Below are positions 55,918 to 64,000 of a stretch of 64,000 nt of DNA, one piece after another. The notes under the pieces are model-generated. The model made no database searches and was not told the DNA's origin. It saw only the letters and a program-made list of their open reading frames with translations. Source of the stretch: SZUA-100 sp965248135 (lineage in GTDB: Bacteria > Pseudomonadota > Alphaproteobacteria > Rhizobiales > Rhizobiaceae); the NCBI GenBank assembly GCA_965248135.1, contig CBDFIN010000011.1, positions 496,001 to 560,000 on the forward strand, given 5' to 3'. The first letter of the stretch is position 1. Each line of letters starts with the position of its first letter. A program made the translations under genes and the position numbers.

Positions 55918-58185
55918 TTGAAATTGATGATTCAACTGCTGGTCATGGTGTTCATGAGCCAGGCTTCAATTGTTGCTCACGCCCAGATGTCGATGATTGA
56001 GGGTTCCAGCGAGCCGGCCAGCCAGGAAGTGCAGCTGCCAAGCCCTTTGACCAAGGAAAATGTCAGGGATCTGCTATCGACTTTAAGTGAGAAGCAGGTT
56101 CGCCAACTGTTGTTAGAACGGTTAGATGCGGTTGTACAAAAAGCTGAAGAGCAAAAAACCTCGATGGGCGTTGCAGAGTTCGTCGAGCGGGCGGCAACCG
56201 GCGCCTGGGGTTCTATCTCTACCGCCGTGCAACGACTGCCGAATTTGTGGGCCAGTCAGCGGCAAAGTTTCATCAATTTTCACCAGCGTTTGGGCTGGAA
56301 AGGGATTGCTACGCTGTTTGGTTCGCTGTTGCTGGCAATTGCCGCCGGATTGGTGGCGGAACAGATTGTCAATCGCATAACCCGGCGCTGGCACACCACA
56401 TCACTTGAGCAAGAGCGTCCAGACACCTTAAAGGAAACGCTCAGATTTTTGTCTATTCGCTTGCTCAACGATGTTTATGGCCTGATCGCCTTCTTTATTG
56501 TTACCCGCGCAATGGCAGTGTGGCTGATGCCGCCCGAACTAGAAACCCTGGCTCAGGTGATCATGGTCAACCTTATGGTTCTGCCGCGCGTTGGCGCAGC
56601 GTTTATCCGATTTATACTGGCACCGACCAAGCCACAGTTTCGATTGATGAACACCGACGATGCCTCGGCCCGCTTCTTATATCGTCATCAGATCGGCATC
56701 TTTATCACCATGGGAATTTCCATCGCCATCGTAAATTTTAACGACATGAACGGCGTTTCGATGGGTCAGTCGCGGTTGGGTTTCTGGCTCAATCTGGCGG
56801 TGCATCTCTATCTGATCGTGTTGATCTGGAAAGCCTGGGACGGGCTGGTGATGATGATGCGTGGATCGGATCCTGATGTCACTCCAATCGAGGAGCGTGT
56901 TGCCCGGGCGTTTCCTGTTTATGCTATATGCGTATCAGCCTTCACGTGGATATTGGTCAATATCCTGGTTGGATTTGGGCAGTTCGAATTACTGCAAACC
57001 GCGCCGCACTACAAAATGATGTTTGTTTTGACGTTTGTTCCAGCAATGGACACGACAATACGCGGGCTGGTGCGCCATCTGGTGCCGCCGATGCAGGGTG
57101 AGGGACTGCTTGCCGAAAGCGCCTACTATTCGACCAAGCGTAGCTATATTCGCATTGGCCGGGTTGTTGTGTTTGCCATGGTTGTTGTGCTGGTTGCCGG
57201 TTTTTGGGGCATCGATTTTGCCAATATCGCTTCTGCCGGGCTTGGGGTCAAATTCGCAGTCCGGTTTATCGATGTATTGATGATCCTTGCGGCGGGCTAT
57301 CTGGTCTGGGAAGTTGTCACCGTGTTGCTAAACCGTAAACTTGCTGCAGAACAAACCGCCGAAGGCTTTGATCTTAATGCCGATGAACCCGGCGGCGGTG
57401 AAGGTGGCGGACAGGGTGGTTCCCGCCTTTCGACCGTTCTGCCGATGATACGATTTATCGCGCAAGTGGGCATAGCCGTGATGACAATCCTGATCGCGCT
57501 CGGCAATATGGGCATTGATACGACCCCATTGCTGGCCGGTGCCGGTATCGCCGGACTGGCCATCGGCTTTGGTGCACAGGCGCTGGTTCGTGATGTGGTT
57601 GCAGGCATTTTCTTTTTGATCGACGACGCTTTCCGCGTCGGTGAATATCTGGTCATCGGTACGACAGTGGGTACGGTTGAAAAAATATCCCTGCGTTCTC
57701 TGCAATTGCGCCATCACAAGGGGCCGGTTCACACCATTCCATATGGTGAAATACCGCAAGTCACCAATAATTCCCGCGATTGGGTGATCGTCAAAATCAA
57801 ATTCACTGTGCCCTTTGGTACCGATGTCAACAAGATCAAGAAGCTGTTTAAGGTGATTGGCGCTGAAATGCTGCAAGCCCCATATGCTGGTGATCTGATC
57901 CAGACATTCAAGTCGCAAGGGGTTTATGATGTCGATGATGTCGGGGTTGTCATTCGCGGCAAATTCATGGCCAAGCCCGGCACCCAGTGGATTATCCGCA
58001 AGGATGTTTACACCCGCATCCAGAGTGTATTTGAGGCCAACGGCATCGAATTTGCACGCAAGGAAGTGCGGGTGCAGATACCGGGTCTAAATGAGCAGAC
58101 GGAACTGAGTAGCGAGCAAAAACAGGCGATCTCAGCGGCCGCCAGCGAAGTTGCTGAATCGGCCCGGGAAGGCGAAGCAAAATAG
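55918..58185 (+). CDS. MscS-family mechanosensitive ion channel with long N-terminal region
   Basis: 755 residues; TTG start at 55918 with GGGAGGA seven bases before. Signal peptide ending AHAQ, then a periplasmic helical part (LSTLSEKQVRQLLLERLDAVV), about ten membrane segments, and the MscS core: pore helix GAGIAGLAIGFGAQALVRDVVAGIFFLIDD, beta domain YLVIGTTVGTVEKISLRSLQL, and HTIPYGEIPQVTNNSRDW. The cytoplasmic vestibule continues to the acidic tail. A Gly-rich linker (PGGGEGGGQGGSRL) precedes the core. Releases solutes on hypo-osmotic shock. Confidence 0.92.
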   Translation: MKLMIQLLVMVFMSQASIVAHAQMSMIEGSSEPASQEVQLPSPLTKENVRDLLSTLSEKQVRQLLLERLDAVVQKAEEQKTSMGVAEFVERAATGAWGSISTAVQRLPNLWASQRQSFINFHQRLGWKGIATLFGSLLLAIAAGLVAEQIVNRITRRWHTTSLEQERPDTLKETLRFLSIRLLNDVYGLIAFFIVTRAMAVWLMPPELETLAQVIMVNLMVLPRVGAAFIRFILAPTKPQFRLMNTDDASARFLYRHQIGIFITMGISIAIVNFNDMNGVSMGQSRLGFWLNLAVHLYLIVLIWKAWDGLVMMMRGSDPDVTPIEERVARAFPVYAICVSAFTWILVNILVGFGQFELLQTAPHYKMMFVLTFVPAMDTTIRGLVRHLVPPMQGEGLLAESAYYSTKRSYIRIGRVVVFAMVVVLVAGFWGIDFANIASAGLGVKFAVRFIDVLMILAAGYLVWEVVTVLLNRKLAAEQTAEGFDLNADEPGGGEGGGQGGSRLSTVLPMIRFIAQVGIAVMTILIALGNMGIDTTPLLAGAGIAGLAIGFGAQALVRDVVAGIFFLIDDAFRVGEYLVIGTTVGTVEKISLRSLQLRHHKGPVHTIPYGEIPQVTNNSRDWVIVKIKFTVPFGTDVNKIKKLFKVIGAEMLQAPYAGDLIQTFKSQGVYDVDDVGVVIRGKFMAKPGTQWIIRKDVYTRIQSVFEANGIEFARKEVRVQIPGLNEQTELSSEQKQAISAAASEVAESAREGEAK

Positions 58186-58232
58186 CGGCGGTTGTGATAT
58201 TTGTGAAAGAAGAACAACCGCAGGGTCAACTT

Positions 58233-58364
58233 ACCAAAAAACCGGGCGTCATTGGCCGGCCTGACCGGCCAACCTTGAGCCACAAGTCCCAATTGTTCTG
58301 CTCAAGATCCGCCGATCAAGTCGGCGGATGACGATGGCATAGGTTGATCTTTGTTGCAGTTGGT
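58233..58364 (-). repeat. Double-hairpin repeat, right copy (inverted with 54311-54444)
   Basis: Reverse complement of the 54311-54444 repeat. Hairpins TTGGCCGG-CCTGA-CCGGCCAA and ATCCGCCGA-TCAAG-TCGGCGGAT are here fully complementary, and the differences from the left copy are partly compensating, suggesting selection for the structure. It separates the convergent MscS and YkgJ genes and could end both. Confidence 0.85.
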
Positions 58365-58372
58365 ACCATATC

Positions 58373-59368
58373 TCACTTCGCCTCGTCCTCCCGGCCACTT
58401 GAACCTTCTCTTGCCTTGGCGACGGCCGCGTTGAGAACGTGCTGGTGCATCTGGATGGATGGTTCGTTGAAAATAACGTTTTTCAACCAGTCGAAGCCGA
58501 GCATCAACAAAAGTTCATCATCCTGGCGCAACCGTTCCACCATTTCGGCATCGATGTCATAGGTCTCGAGAAATTTCGATTCAAACACAAACCGGCGAAA
58601 CATGTCGACATCGGTGGTCGCCATGAAAAACATCTGCTTGGTGCGTTCGTCAATCTCCTTGCCTCCCGGGCCGCCAACCACCTTCCAGGAAGCCAGTTTC
58701 ATCAGGATATCGACCCAACCGCGATTAATCGCGTCATAGTCCTCCAGACCCTGCTCCTGGCGATATTCGTCGACCGTTTGTTCCCTATTTTCATCATGCC
58801 CCTTGCAATGGCTTTCGCGGACCAGGAAATGAAAATTGTCGGGCTGCTCATATTCCTTCAGCTTCACCGAGGCCATGCCTAGCGGGTAATAGCGGCAATT
58901 GGCGGGGCGGTTTTCATAGACCGTGCAGCCCTTTTCAGTATCCAAAAACACGCATGGCCCCGAGCCATCATCACCCTTTACCCGCAGCTTTGCGACGGGC
59001 ATATTGGCACCATGCCACATGGCAGGGACCGTAAAGACCTTCAAGAACTCGGCCGGACGCACGTTCCAGTGCTTGGCAAGACGCAGAATATCGAGCGGTG
59101 TGAGGGTGATATCCGGGCCATAGCAGCATTCATTCCAGCAAGACACACCCTTGTGGCAGGAAAAACAAAACTTGTCGGTGCCTTTCAGACGCACCGGTTC
59201 GACCGGATTATTATCCTTGCCGCGGATGCTGTCGAAGATATCAACTTCGACGTCGAGATCCTTTTCCGCCCGACGCTTGGCCTCTTCCTCTTCCATTAGC
59301 CGGCGGGCCTCCAGCGGCGAAATTTCTTCCTCGCCCTGCTGCCCGGTATTATCGGTTTTTCTGACCAT
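58373..59368 (-). CDS. YkgJ-family cysteine-cluster protein
   Basis: 331 residues from the last of three consecutive ATGs (59374, 59371, 59368) behind GGAG. After a charged N-terminus (SPLEARRLMEEEEAKRRAE) comes the metal-cluster domain: FCFSCHKGVSCWNECCYGPD, then GPCVFLDTEKGCTVYENRPANCRYYPLG and ESHCKGHDEN, the CxxC...CC...C pattern of Zn/Fe-binding YkgJ proteins. The C-terminal helical half is longer than in most YkgJ proteins. It lies 132 bp after aprA in the same direction, so it may be in the apr operon; an assembly or electron-transfer role is a guess. Confidence 0.85.
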   Translation of the reverse strand: MVRKTDNTGQQGEEEISPLEARRLMEEEEAKRRAEKDLDVEVDIFDSIRGKDNNPVEPVRLKGTDKFCFSCHKGVSCWNECCYGPDITLTPLDILRLAKHWNVRPAEFLKVFTVPAMWHGANMPVAKLRVKGDDGSGPCVFLDTEKGCTVYENRPANCRYYPLGMASVKLKEYEQPDNFHFLVRESHCKGHDENREQTVDEYRQEQGLEDYDAINRGWVDILMKLASWKVVGGPGGKEIDERTKQMFFMATTDVDMFRRFVFESKFLETYDIDAEMVERLRQDDELLLMLGFDWLKNVIFNEPSIQMHQHVLNAAVAKAREGSSGREDEAK

Positions 59369-59500
59369 CATCATTCTCCAGTCAAATGCGCGGTACATCA
59401 ATATCATAGCAGCGTATTGAAAAAGCGAGGGGCGCCGGTCAACCGACGCCCCATGCAAACTCTTACTTTGTATTCCATTTTAACGGGCCGGCTTGCTCGC

Positions 59501-61441
59501 TTAGCCGTAGTGTTTTTCCACCAGATCGATATGCGGTACCTTCTTCAATTCCCACTCTTTGGTCTTCGGATCAAATCTGGAATTGACGAAGCACTTCCAG
59601 TTCTCCTCGTCGATGTCGAGATAGTCGGCACGATAGTAGAAACCTGGATAGCGTGATTCCTTACGGAACAGGATGTGGCGTAAATGCGCTTCGCCGGCCC
59701 ACACACGATGATAGTTTTCCCATGCCCGCATCAGTTCGTGCAGGTCCTTGGCGCGCATGTTGACGGAATCTTCCTTCAGCATGCCGATATATTTCAGACC
59801 TTCCTCAAGCATAATGCCATTGGTCTGATAGTAGGTCGCAACACCGGCCACATACTCATCCATGATCTTCTGCAATCGCATCTGAAACATGCGCGGGGTG
59901 ATGTAGAACGGGTTGATATCCTCGGCGGTGGTCTTGTCCTTGTGCTCCAGATAATTGCGCACCGGCTTGTAGATTTCTTCGGCAAACTGCGAAGCCTCAC
60001 CTTCAAGCTCAGGTTTAAGTCCCGGATTATCAAGGCAATAACGCACCATCTCCTTGCCGGCAATACGGCCTTCAGCATGGCTGCCGGAGGAAAATTTGTG
60101 CCCCGATGCCCCTACCCCGTCGCCGGCAGTGAACAGACCGTTTACCGTGGTCATGCGGTTGTAACCCCATTGCCACTCTGCTGGCGCGATATCTTTTGGA
60201 CCGGATACCCAGATGCCACAGCAACCGGAGTGTGAACCAAGCAGATAGGGTTCGGTCGGCATCAGTTCGGATTTATCGACCTCAGGACGAATGTTGAGGC
60301 CGGCCCAAACCCCGGCCTGACCGATGCACATGTCGAGAAAGTCTTCCCATGCTTCGGCGATCAGGTGTTTGTATTCCTTCGGATCCATTTCCGCTGAAAG
60401 TTTGCCAAGTGCAGCAGGTGTATCCATGAAGATCGGGCCACGACCCTCTTTCATTTCCTTCAACATGGCATGGTTTCGCAGGCATGCGGGCACCACCATA
60501 GCCTTGTCGTAAGGCGCATATTGTTCCAGCATGCTGGCATTCTTGGTCATATAGTCCTCACCGAAACCGTTGGTGGCTTTCGATTTAAACAACAGGAACC
60601 AGGCGCCCACCGGTCCGTATCCATCCTTAAAACGGGTCGGCACGAAACGGTTTTCCATCATTGTGAGTTCGGCCCCAACTTCGGCCGCCATGGCGTAGGT
60701 CGAGCCAGCGTTCCAGACCGGATACCACACGCGCCCCATGCCTTCGCCGGTGGTGCGCGGGCGGAACACGTTTACGGCGCCGCCGCAAACATTGAGGATA
60801 GCCTTGGCCTTAAATACATAGATTTTGTTTTCACGGTTAGAAAAGCCGACCGCGCCAGCGATGCGGTTTGGGTCGTTTTTATCGACCAGATATTTGACGA
60901 TAAAGACACGCTCATAGATGTTTTCCATACCAAGCGCTTTTTTGGCAGCTTCGGCAACGATGGTCTTGTAGCCTTCGCCGTTGATCATGATCTGCCAGCC
61001 ACCGGAGTGGACGGGCTTGCCACCATCCTTGAGCAATTTGCCGCCCTGCTTTTGCCAGCTGGCACCATCGACGCGCTTGCCATCTTCAAGCTCTTTCCAG
61101 ATCGGAAGACCCCATTCCTCGAACAAGTGGACACTGTCATTGACGTGGCGACCAACGTCATAAACTAGATCATCCCGGGTTATGCCCATCAGATCGGCAG
61201 AAACATACCGGCAATAATCTTCCGGTGTTTTGCCATCAAGATAGGTGTTGATTGCTGAAAGACCCATGGCAACGGCGCCGGAGCGGTCCATTGCAGCCTT
61301 GTCAACCAGTGTGATCTTGACGTTGTCACCGGCCCATCGTTTTGCCTCGAAGGCTGCACCACATGCGGCCATTCCACCGCCAACAATCAATATGTCTGTT
61401 TCCAGTTCTACGATTTCAGGATCGCCAAAAGAACCAGCCAT
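59501..61441 (-). CDS. aprA: Adenylylsulfate (APS) reductase alpha subunit
   Basis: 646 residues, FAD flavoprotein of the fumarate-reductase family that interconverts APS and sulfite plus AMP with AprB. FAD motif TDILIVGGGMAACGAAFEA; KAAMDRSGAVAMGLSAINTYL and HSGGWQIMINGEGYK line the active site; PRTTGEGMGRVWYP, RFKDGYGPVGAWFLLFKSKA and AGDGVGASGHKFSSGSHAEGR are characteristic of AprA rather than SdhA or FrdA. The ATG at 61441 behind GAGG is preferred over GTG 61471. Cytoplasmic; in sulfur oxidisers it runs towards APS. Confidence 0.96.
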   Translation of the reverse strand: MAGSFGDPEIVELETDILIVGGGMAACGAAFEAKRWAGDNVKITLVDKAAMDRSGAVAMGLSAINTYLDGKTPEDYCRYVSADLMGITRDDLVYDVGRHVNDSVHLFEEWGLPIWKELEDGKRVDGASWQKQGGKLLKDGGKPVHSGGWQIMINGEGYKTIVAEAAKKALGMENIYERVFIVKYLVDKNDPNRIAGAVGFSNRENKIYVFKAKAILNVCGGAVNVFRPRTTGEGMGRVWYPVWNAGSTYAMAAEVGAELTMMENRFVPTRFKDGYGPVGAWFLLFKSKATNGFGEDYMTKNASMLEQYAPYDKAMVVPACLRNHAMLKEMKEGRGPIFMDTPAALGKLSAEMDPKEYKHLIAEAWEDFLDMCIGQAGVWAGLNIRPEVDKSELMPTEPYLLGSHSGCCGIWVSGPKDIAPAEWQWGYNRMTTVNGLFTAGDGVGASGHKFSSGSHAEGRIAGKEMVRYCLDNPGLKPELEGEASQFAEEIYKPVRNYLEHKDKTTAEDINPFYITPRMFQMRLQKIMDEYVAGVATYYQTNGIMLEEGLKYIGMLKEDSVNMRAKDLHELMRAWENYHRVWAGEAHLRHILFRKESRYPGFYYRADYLDIDEENWKCFVNSRFDPKTKEWELKKVPHIDLVEKHYG

Positions 61442-61542
61442 TTTATATACCTCGCGTTTTGAAAGGCTCACATGACGCCCCTTGTCATGCCGCCGTAATT
61501 TGATTTGCCATGCCGGCCAACCGATGTCCGGCTGTCGGGTGA

Positions 61543-61965
61543 TTAGCCGAGTGTGGGCAGTTCGCCCTGTTCGGTAAACAGGTTCTGACCGGCAATGTCA
61601 CCGGGCTCCGGCTTGTTGCCATAGGGGTCAATCGAACCGACAGGCGTGGTGCGAACCGGAAATTTGTAACGGTCGACAGCGCCATCGCGAAATTTGATGG
61701 TCCACATGATTGCATTATCGGTGCGAAGCGGAATGGCCGCGCCACCCATCGGCACCCAGTCGGCAAAGGCTCGAACCTCGATTGCCTGCTGCGGGCAAGC
61801 TTTAACGCAGCATTGGCATTCCCAGCATTGCTCGGGTTCCTGATTGAAGGCCTTCATCCGGTCGGTATCGAGCTTCATGAGGTCGTTTGGGCAAATATAC
61901 ATGCAAGCAGTGACCTCCCCGCCCTTACAGCCATCGCATTTGTCAGTATATACAAAGGTAGGCAT
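61543..61965 (-). CDS. aprB: APS reductase beta subunit (iron-sulfur)
   Basis: 140 residues with two [4Fe-4S] motifs: CDGCKGGEVTACMYICPNDL and CWECQCCVKACPQQAIEVR. The C-terminal tail (PLRTDNAIMWTIKFRDGAVDRYKFPVRT) wraps around AprA in known structures. GAGGAAC precedes the ATG. First gene of the operon, 101 bp before aprA. It passes electrons between the FAD of AprA and a membrane partner (Qmo or AprM), which is not encoded in the window. Confidence 0.96.
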   Translation of the reverse strand: MPTFVYTDKCDGCKGGEVTACMYICPNDLMKLDTDRMKAFNQEPEQCWECQCCVKACPQQAIEVRAFADWVPMGGAAIPLRTDNAIMWTIKFRDGAVDRYKFPVRTTPVGSIDPYGNKPEPGDIAGQNLFTEQGELPTLG

Positions 61966-62330
61966 TCAGTTCCTCACTTTTTGATTTCTCCGGTTTGCCA
62001 CATCAAGCCAACCTAGTGTTTCGAAGTTGGTATACCGTCATCGTAATGATAACAACACACTTTTGCAGATCGGGCGTGGCACTGTGACGATTATCAATCA
62101 TCTGTTGACAGTCCAGTCAAGCCTAAACATATTCTCATAGCTAAATTTGTTGAAGTGTGTCCAACATCTGCGACCAAATGCTGCAAACAAACAGCACCTC
62201 CTTTTGAAATAAATTACTTGAAATAACAACAGTTCCAGTTACCGGTAGCCTTTGCAAACGGATCAAATTCAATAGGTCCAGATCGGTAAAACAGAAAATA
62301 CCGGTCAATGCGGTTTGACGGAATGCTAAA
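61966..62330. other. Promoter region of the aprBA operon / MazG-like gene
   Basis: 365 bp, AT-rich, without a supportable gene. It should hold the divergent promoters of aprB and the MazG-like gene. No clear palindrome longer than 6 bp was found by eye, and no sulfur-regulator box is recognised. Confidence 0.55.
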
Positions 62331-62690
62331 ATGAGTGATGTGACAATCAAGCAACTGACCAAAAAACTGATCGCTTTTCGCGACGAACGTGACTGGCGGC
62401 AGTTCCATTCGCTAAAAGAATTGATCCTGTCGCTTAATCTTGAGGCTGCAGAGCTGTTGGAACTTACCCAATGGCAAGATGCGAGCCAGTTTGATGCGAC
62501 CGTTCTTGATCCTTCGGTGAAAAAACGGCTGGAAGAAGAATGTGCAGATGTGTTTCTTTACCTGCTCTTGATCTGTGAGCGGGCCGATATCGACCTGCTG
62601 CAGGTGGCCTCGCACAAGGTCAAGCGCAACGGCGAAAAATACCCGGTTGAAAAAGCCAAAGGCAGCGCCAGCAAATATACCCGTCTTTAG
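62331..62690 (+). CDS. MazG-like nucleotide pyrophosphohydrolase
   Basis: 119 residues, RS21-C6/MazG fold. The Mg-binding EExxE...ExxD pattern is present: LNLEAAELLELTQW in helix 2 and LEEECADVFLYLLLIC in helix 3, followed by KVKRNGEKYPVEKAKG. Hydrolyses (often non-canonical) NTPs to NMP and pyrophosphate, as house-cleaning. ATG at 62331; no strong ribosome-binding site. Confidence 0.9.
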   Translation: MSDVTIKQLTKKLIAFRDERDWRQFHSLKELILSLNLEAAELLELTQWQDASQFDATVLDPSVKKRLEEECADVFLYLLLICERADIDLLQVASHKVKRNGEKYPVEKAKGSASKYTRL

Positions 62691-62840
62691 CTTTTCTTCT
62701 GGTGGCACAACTTTTGTTCGTCCGCCTCGTCAGATCGCTCCATTCCTATTGCCGGCAAAAATAACACCAAATTCTGCCGGTTTGCCGTTGCCGCAGAATT
62801 TGCTAGTATTCGATGGATAATACGTCAATGGACTGGAAAT

Positions 62841-63401
62841 ATGGGCCAACCGGCAAACAAACTTGCTACTTATAATGACCTTTTGGATATTCCGCCGCAA
62901 ATTGTCGGCGAAATCATCCACGGTGTTCTGCACACTCATCCGCGCCCGGCCCCCAAGCACGCGGTTGCCGCATCATCACTGGGCTTCAATCTGGGTGGAC
63001 CTTATCACAAGGGATCCGGTGGTCCGGGTGGCTGGTGGATCCTTGACGAACCGGAATTGCATCTGGGTGACCATATTATTGTTCCCGATATTGCCGGATG
63101 GCGGCGAAGCCGAATGCCGGCAATTCCGGATAGTGCCTGGTTTGAATTGCCGCCAGACTGGGTTTGCGAGGTGATATCACCGTCAACCGCCCATTTGGAC
63201 CGCGGTGCAAAACGCGATATCTGCGCCGATTTTTCCATCACTCATCTGTGGCATGTCGACCCTGATGCACGGATATTGGAAGCCTTCGAGTTGAAGGATG
63301 GCCAGTGGCTTTTGCTGCAAGCCTGTGCCGATAATGATGAGATTGCCGCCGTGCCTTTCGGCGAAGTACCGTTTTTGCTCGGTACTTTGTGGGCCAACTG
63401 A
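62841..63401 (+). CDS. Uma2-family (DUF820) nuclease-fold protein
   Basis: 186 residues. Uma2 restriction-endonuclease-like fold: YNDLLDIPPQIVGEIIHGVLH at the N-terminus, VPDIAGWRRSRMP with the catalytic-type Asp, WVCEVISPSTAHLDRGAKRD supplying the Glu and Lys, and ITHLWHVDPDARILEAFEL. Members are often in mobile DNA and have unknown function. The upstream gap contains AAATTCTGC/GCAGAATTT, a 9-bp inverted repeat near 62770-62802. Confidence 0.87.
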   Translation: MGQPANKLATYNDLLDIPPQIVGEIIHGVLHTHPRPAPKHAVAASSLGFNLGGPYHKGSGGPGGWWILDEPELHLGDHIIVPDIAGWRRSRMPAIPDSAWFELPPDWVCEVISPSTAHLDRGAKRDICADFSITHLWHVDPDARILEAFELKDGQWLLLQACADNDEIAAVPFGEVPFLLGTLWAN

Positions 63402-63406
63402 GTTTT

Positions 63407-63892
63407 TCAGCGCCGCAACAATTTTTCTATTTCCAATCGTCCCCGCCGTTTCGCCAATTCACATGAAGAAAGTCCGTGGCTGTCGATGGCGCGCGGGTCG
63501 GCCCCGTGAACAAGCAACAAGCGGACGATATCTTCCTTGCCGCCACCCACGGCCCAGTGTAGCGCCGGGCCGCCATTACTATCACGGGCATTGATATTTG
63601 CACCCCTGGCAATAAAAGCGTGAACGATAGCCACGTGGCCCTTCTTGATCGCCTCGATGAAATCGCGATCAAGGCCCATGCGCCCGGCCCCCCAACCGCC
63701 GAAACCTGCGATCTTCAACGCGCCGTTGCGCACCGAATGCAGCATCGGGTTGTAGGCCTGTGCTCTGGTGTCGACGACAAATGCACCCTCGCCATAAGCA
63801 AGTGCGGCGGTAGTCGCGCCCTCCACAGTATCGAAACCGAAAATCGCTCCACCGTCCGGTGAACGAGCATAAAAGCGGAATTCGCGGCTCAT
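63407..63892 (-). CDS. Ankyrin-repeat protein
   Basis: 161 residues. The N-terminal 60 residues (SREFRFYARSPDGGAIFGFD) are not recognised. Then about three ankyrin repeats: FIEAIKKGHVAIVHAFIARGANINARDSNGGPALHWAVGGG, KEDIVRLLLVHGADPRAIDSHGLSSCELA, ending KRRGRLEIEKLLRR. Protein-protein interaction module; converges on the Uma2 gene with 5 bp between stops. The last 108 bp of the window after its start contain no supportable gene. Confidence 0.85.
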   Translation of the reverse strand: MSREFRFYARSPDGGAIFGFDTVEGATTAALAYGEGAFVVDTRAQAYNPMLHSVRNGALKIAGFGGWGAGRMGLDRDFIEAIKKGHVAIVHAFIARGANINARDSNGGPALHWAVGGGKEDIVRLLLVHGADPRAIDSHGLSSCELAKRRGRLEIEKLLRR

Positions 63893-64000
63893 AACGTGAC
63901 CATCAGTTCAAGTTCTGACCAGATTACTCCACCGTGTGGGGGATAGTGGCATTTCATGTGCGGTCTGAAGATCAGCTCGCACATGGTTCATCTAACCCAT

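Noticed and set aside
63957..64000. Start of a possible class II amidotransferase gene (ATG TGC GGT)
   Set aside because: Only 14 codons are visible, the ribosome-binding site is poorly spaced, and the residues after MCG do not match the family.

Overview
The window looks like a chromosomal segment of an alphaproteobacterium, most likely order Hyphomicrobiales (Rhizobiales). The evidence is a set of core genes typical of that group: a CP4-like class II aroA divergent from a TIGR02300 (FYDLN acid) gene, an NDUFA12-type complex I accessory subunit, a DUF2155 protein, and the run DUF3971 / tyrS / anmK. No replication origin, rRNA operon or CRISPR array was seen. One tRNA is present (Ala, anticodon GGC).

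Layout. 1-5.8 kb holds housekeeping genes. 5.9-15.3 kb is a catabolic regulon: a ribose-type ABC importer, an MtnK-type methylthioribose kinase, an MtnA-type isomerase, a SorC-type regulator and a class II aldolase fused to a short-chain dehydrogenase. Two intergenic regions carry closely related palindromes, so one regulator probably controls the whole set. The genes fit uptake of 5-methylthioribose or 5-deoxyribose, phosphorylation, isomerisation and cleavage to DHAP plus an aldehyde (a DHAP shunt).

15.4-36.2 kb is an accessory segment ending at tRNA-Ala. It holds a single-chain type IIG restriction-modification enzyme, IS21 and ISAs1 relics, an IS66 element (8-bp target duplication) with an ISNCY element nested inside it (16-bp duplication), an IS30 element, a complete ISAs1 element (10-bp duplication), a second sugar-type ABC importer, and an IS30 relic split by an IS3 fragment. 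In the second importer one permease is fused to an SMP-30/strictosidine-synthase-like propeller and a second SMP-30-like gene follows.

36.4-48.5 kb returns to core genes: TIGR02300, aroA, a LysE exporter, an M20 amidohydrolase, then a beta-oxidation operon (two acyl-CoA dehydrogenases, thioesterase, thiolase, cupin, FadB-type enzyme) behind a 14-bp inverted-repeat operator. 48.7-55.7 kb is an Fbp/Afu-type ABC importer whose binding-protein gene is broken by a 23-bp templated duplication, then a LacI regulator and a Gfo/Idh/MocA oxidoreductase that share a perfect LacI-type operator. A MscS channel follows. The oxidoreductase-MscS pair is bracketed by inverted copies of a repeat of about 130 bp. 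58.4-62 kb encodes dissimilatory APS reductase (aprBA) with a YkgJ-type cysteine-cluster gene, which is unusual for this group. The right end carries a MazG-like pyrophosphohydrolase, a Uma2 nuclease-fold protein and an ankyrin protein.

All functions are inferred from reading the sequence. No database search was run, and start codons were chosen by ribosome-binding sites and family knowledge.
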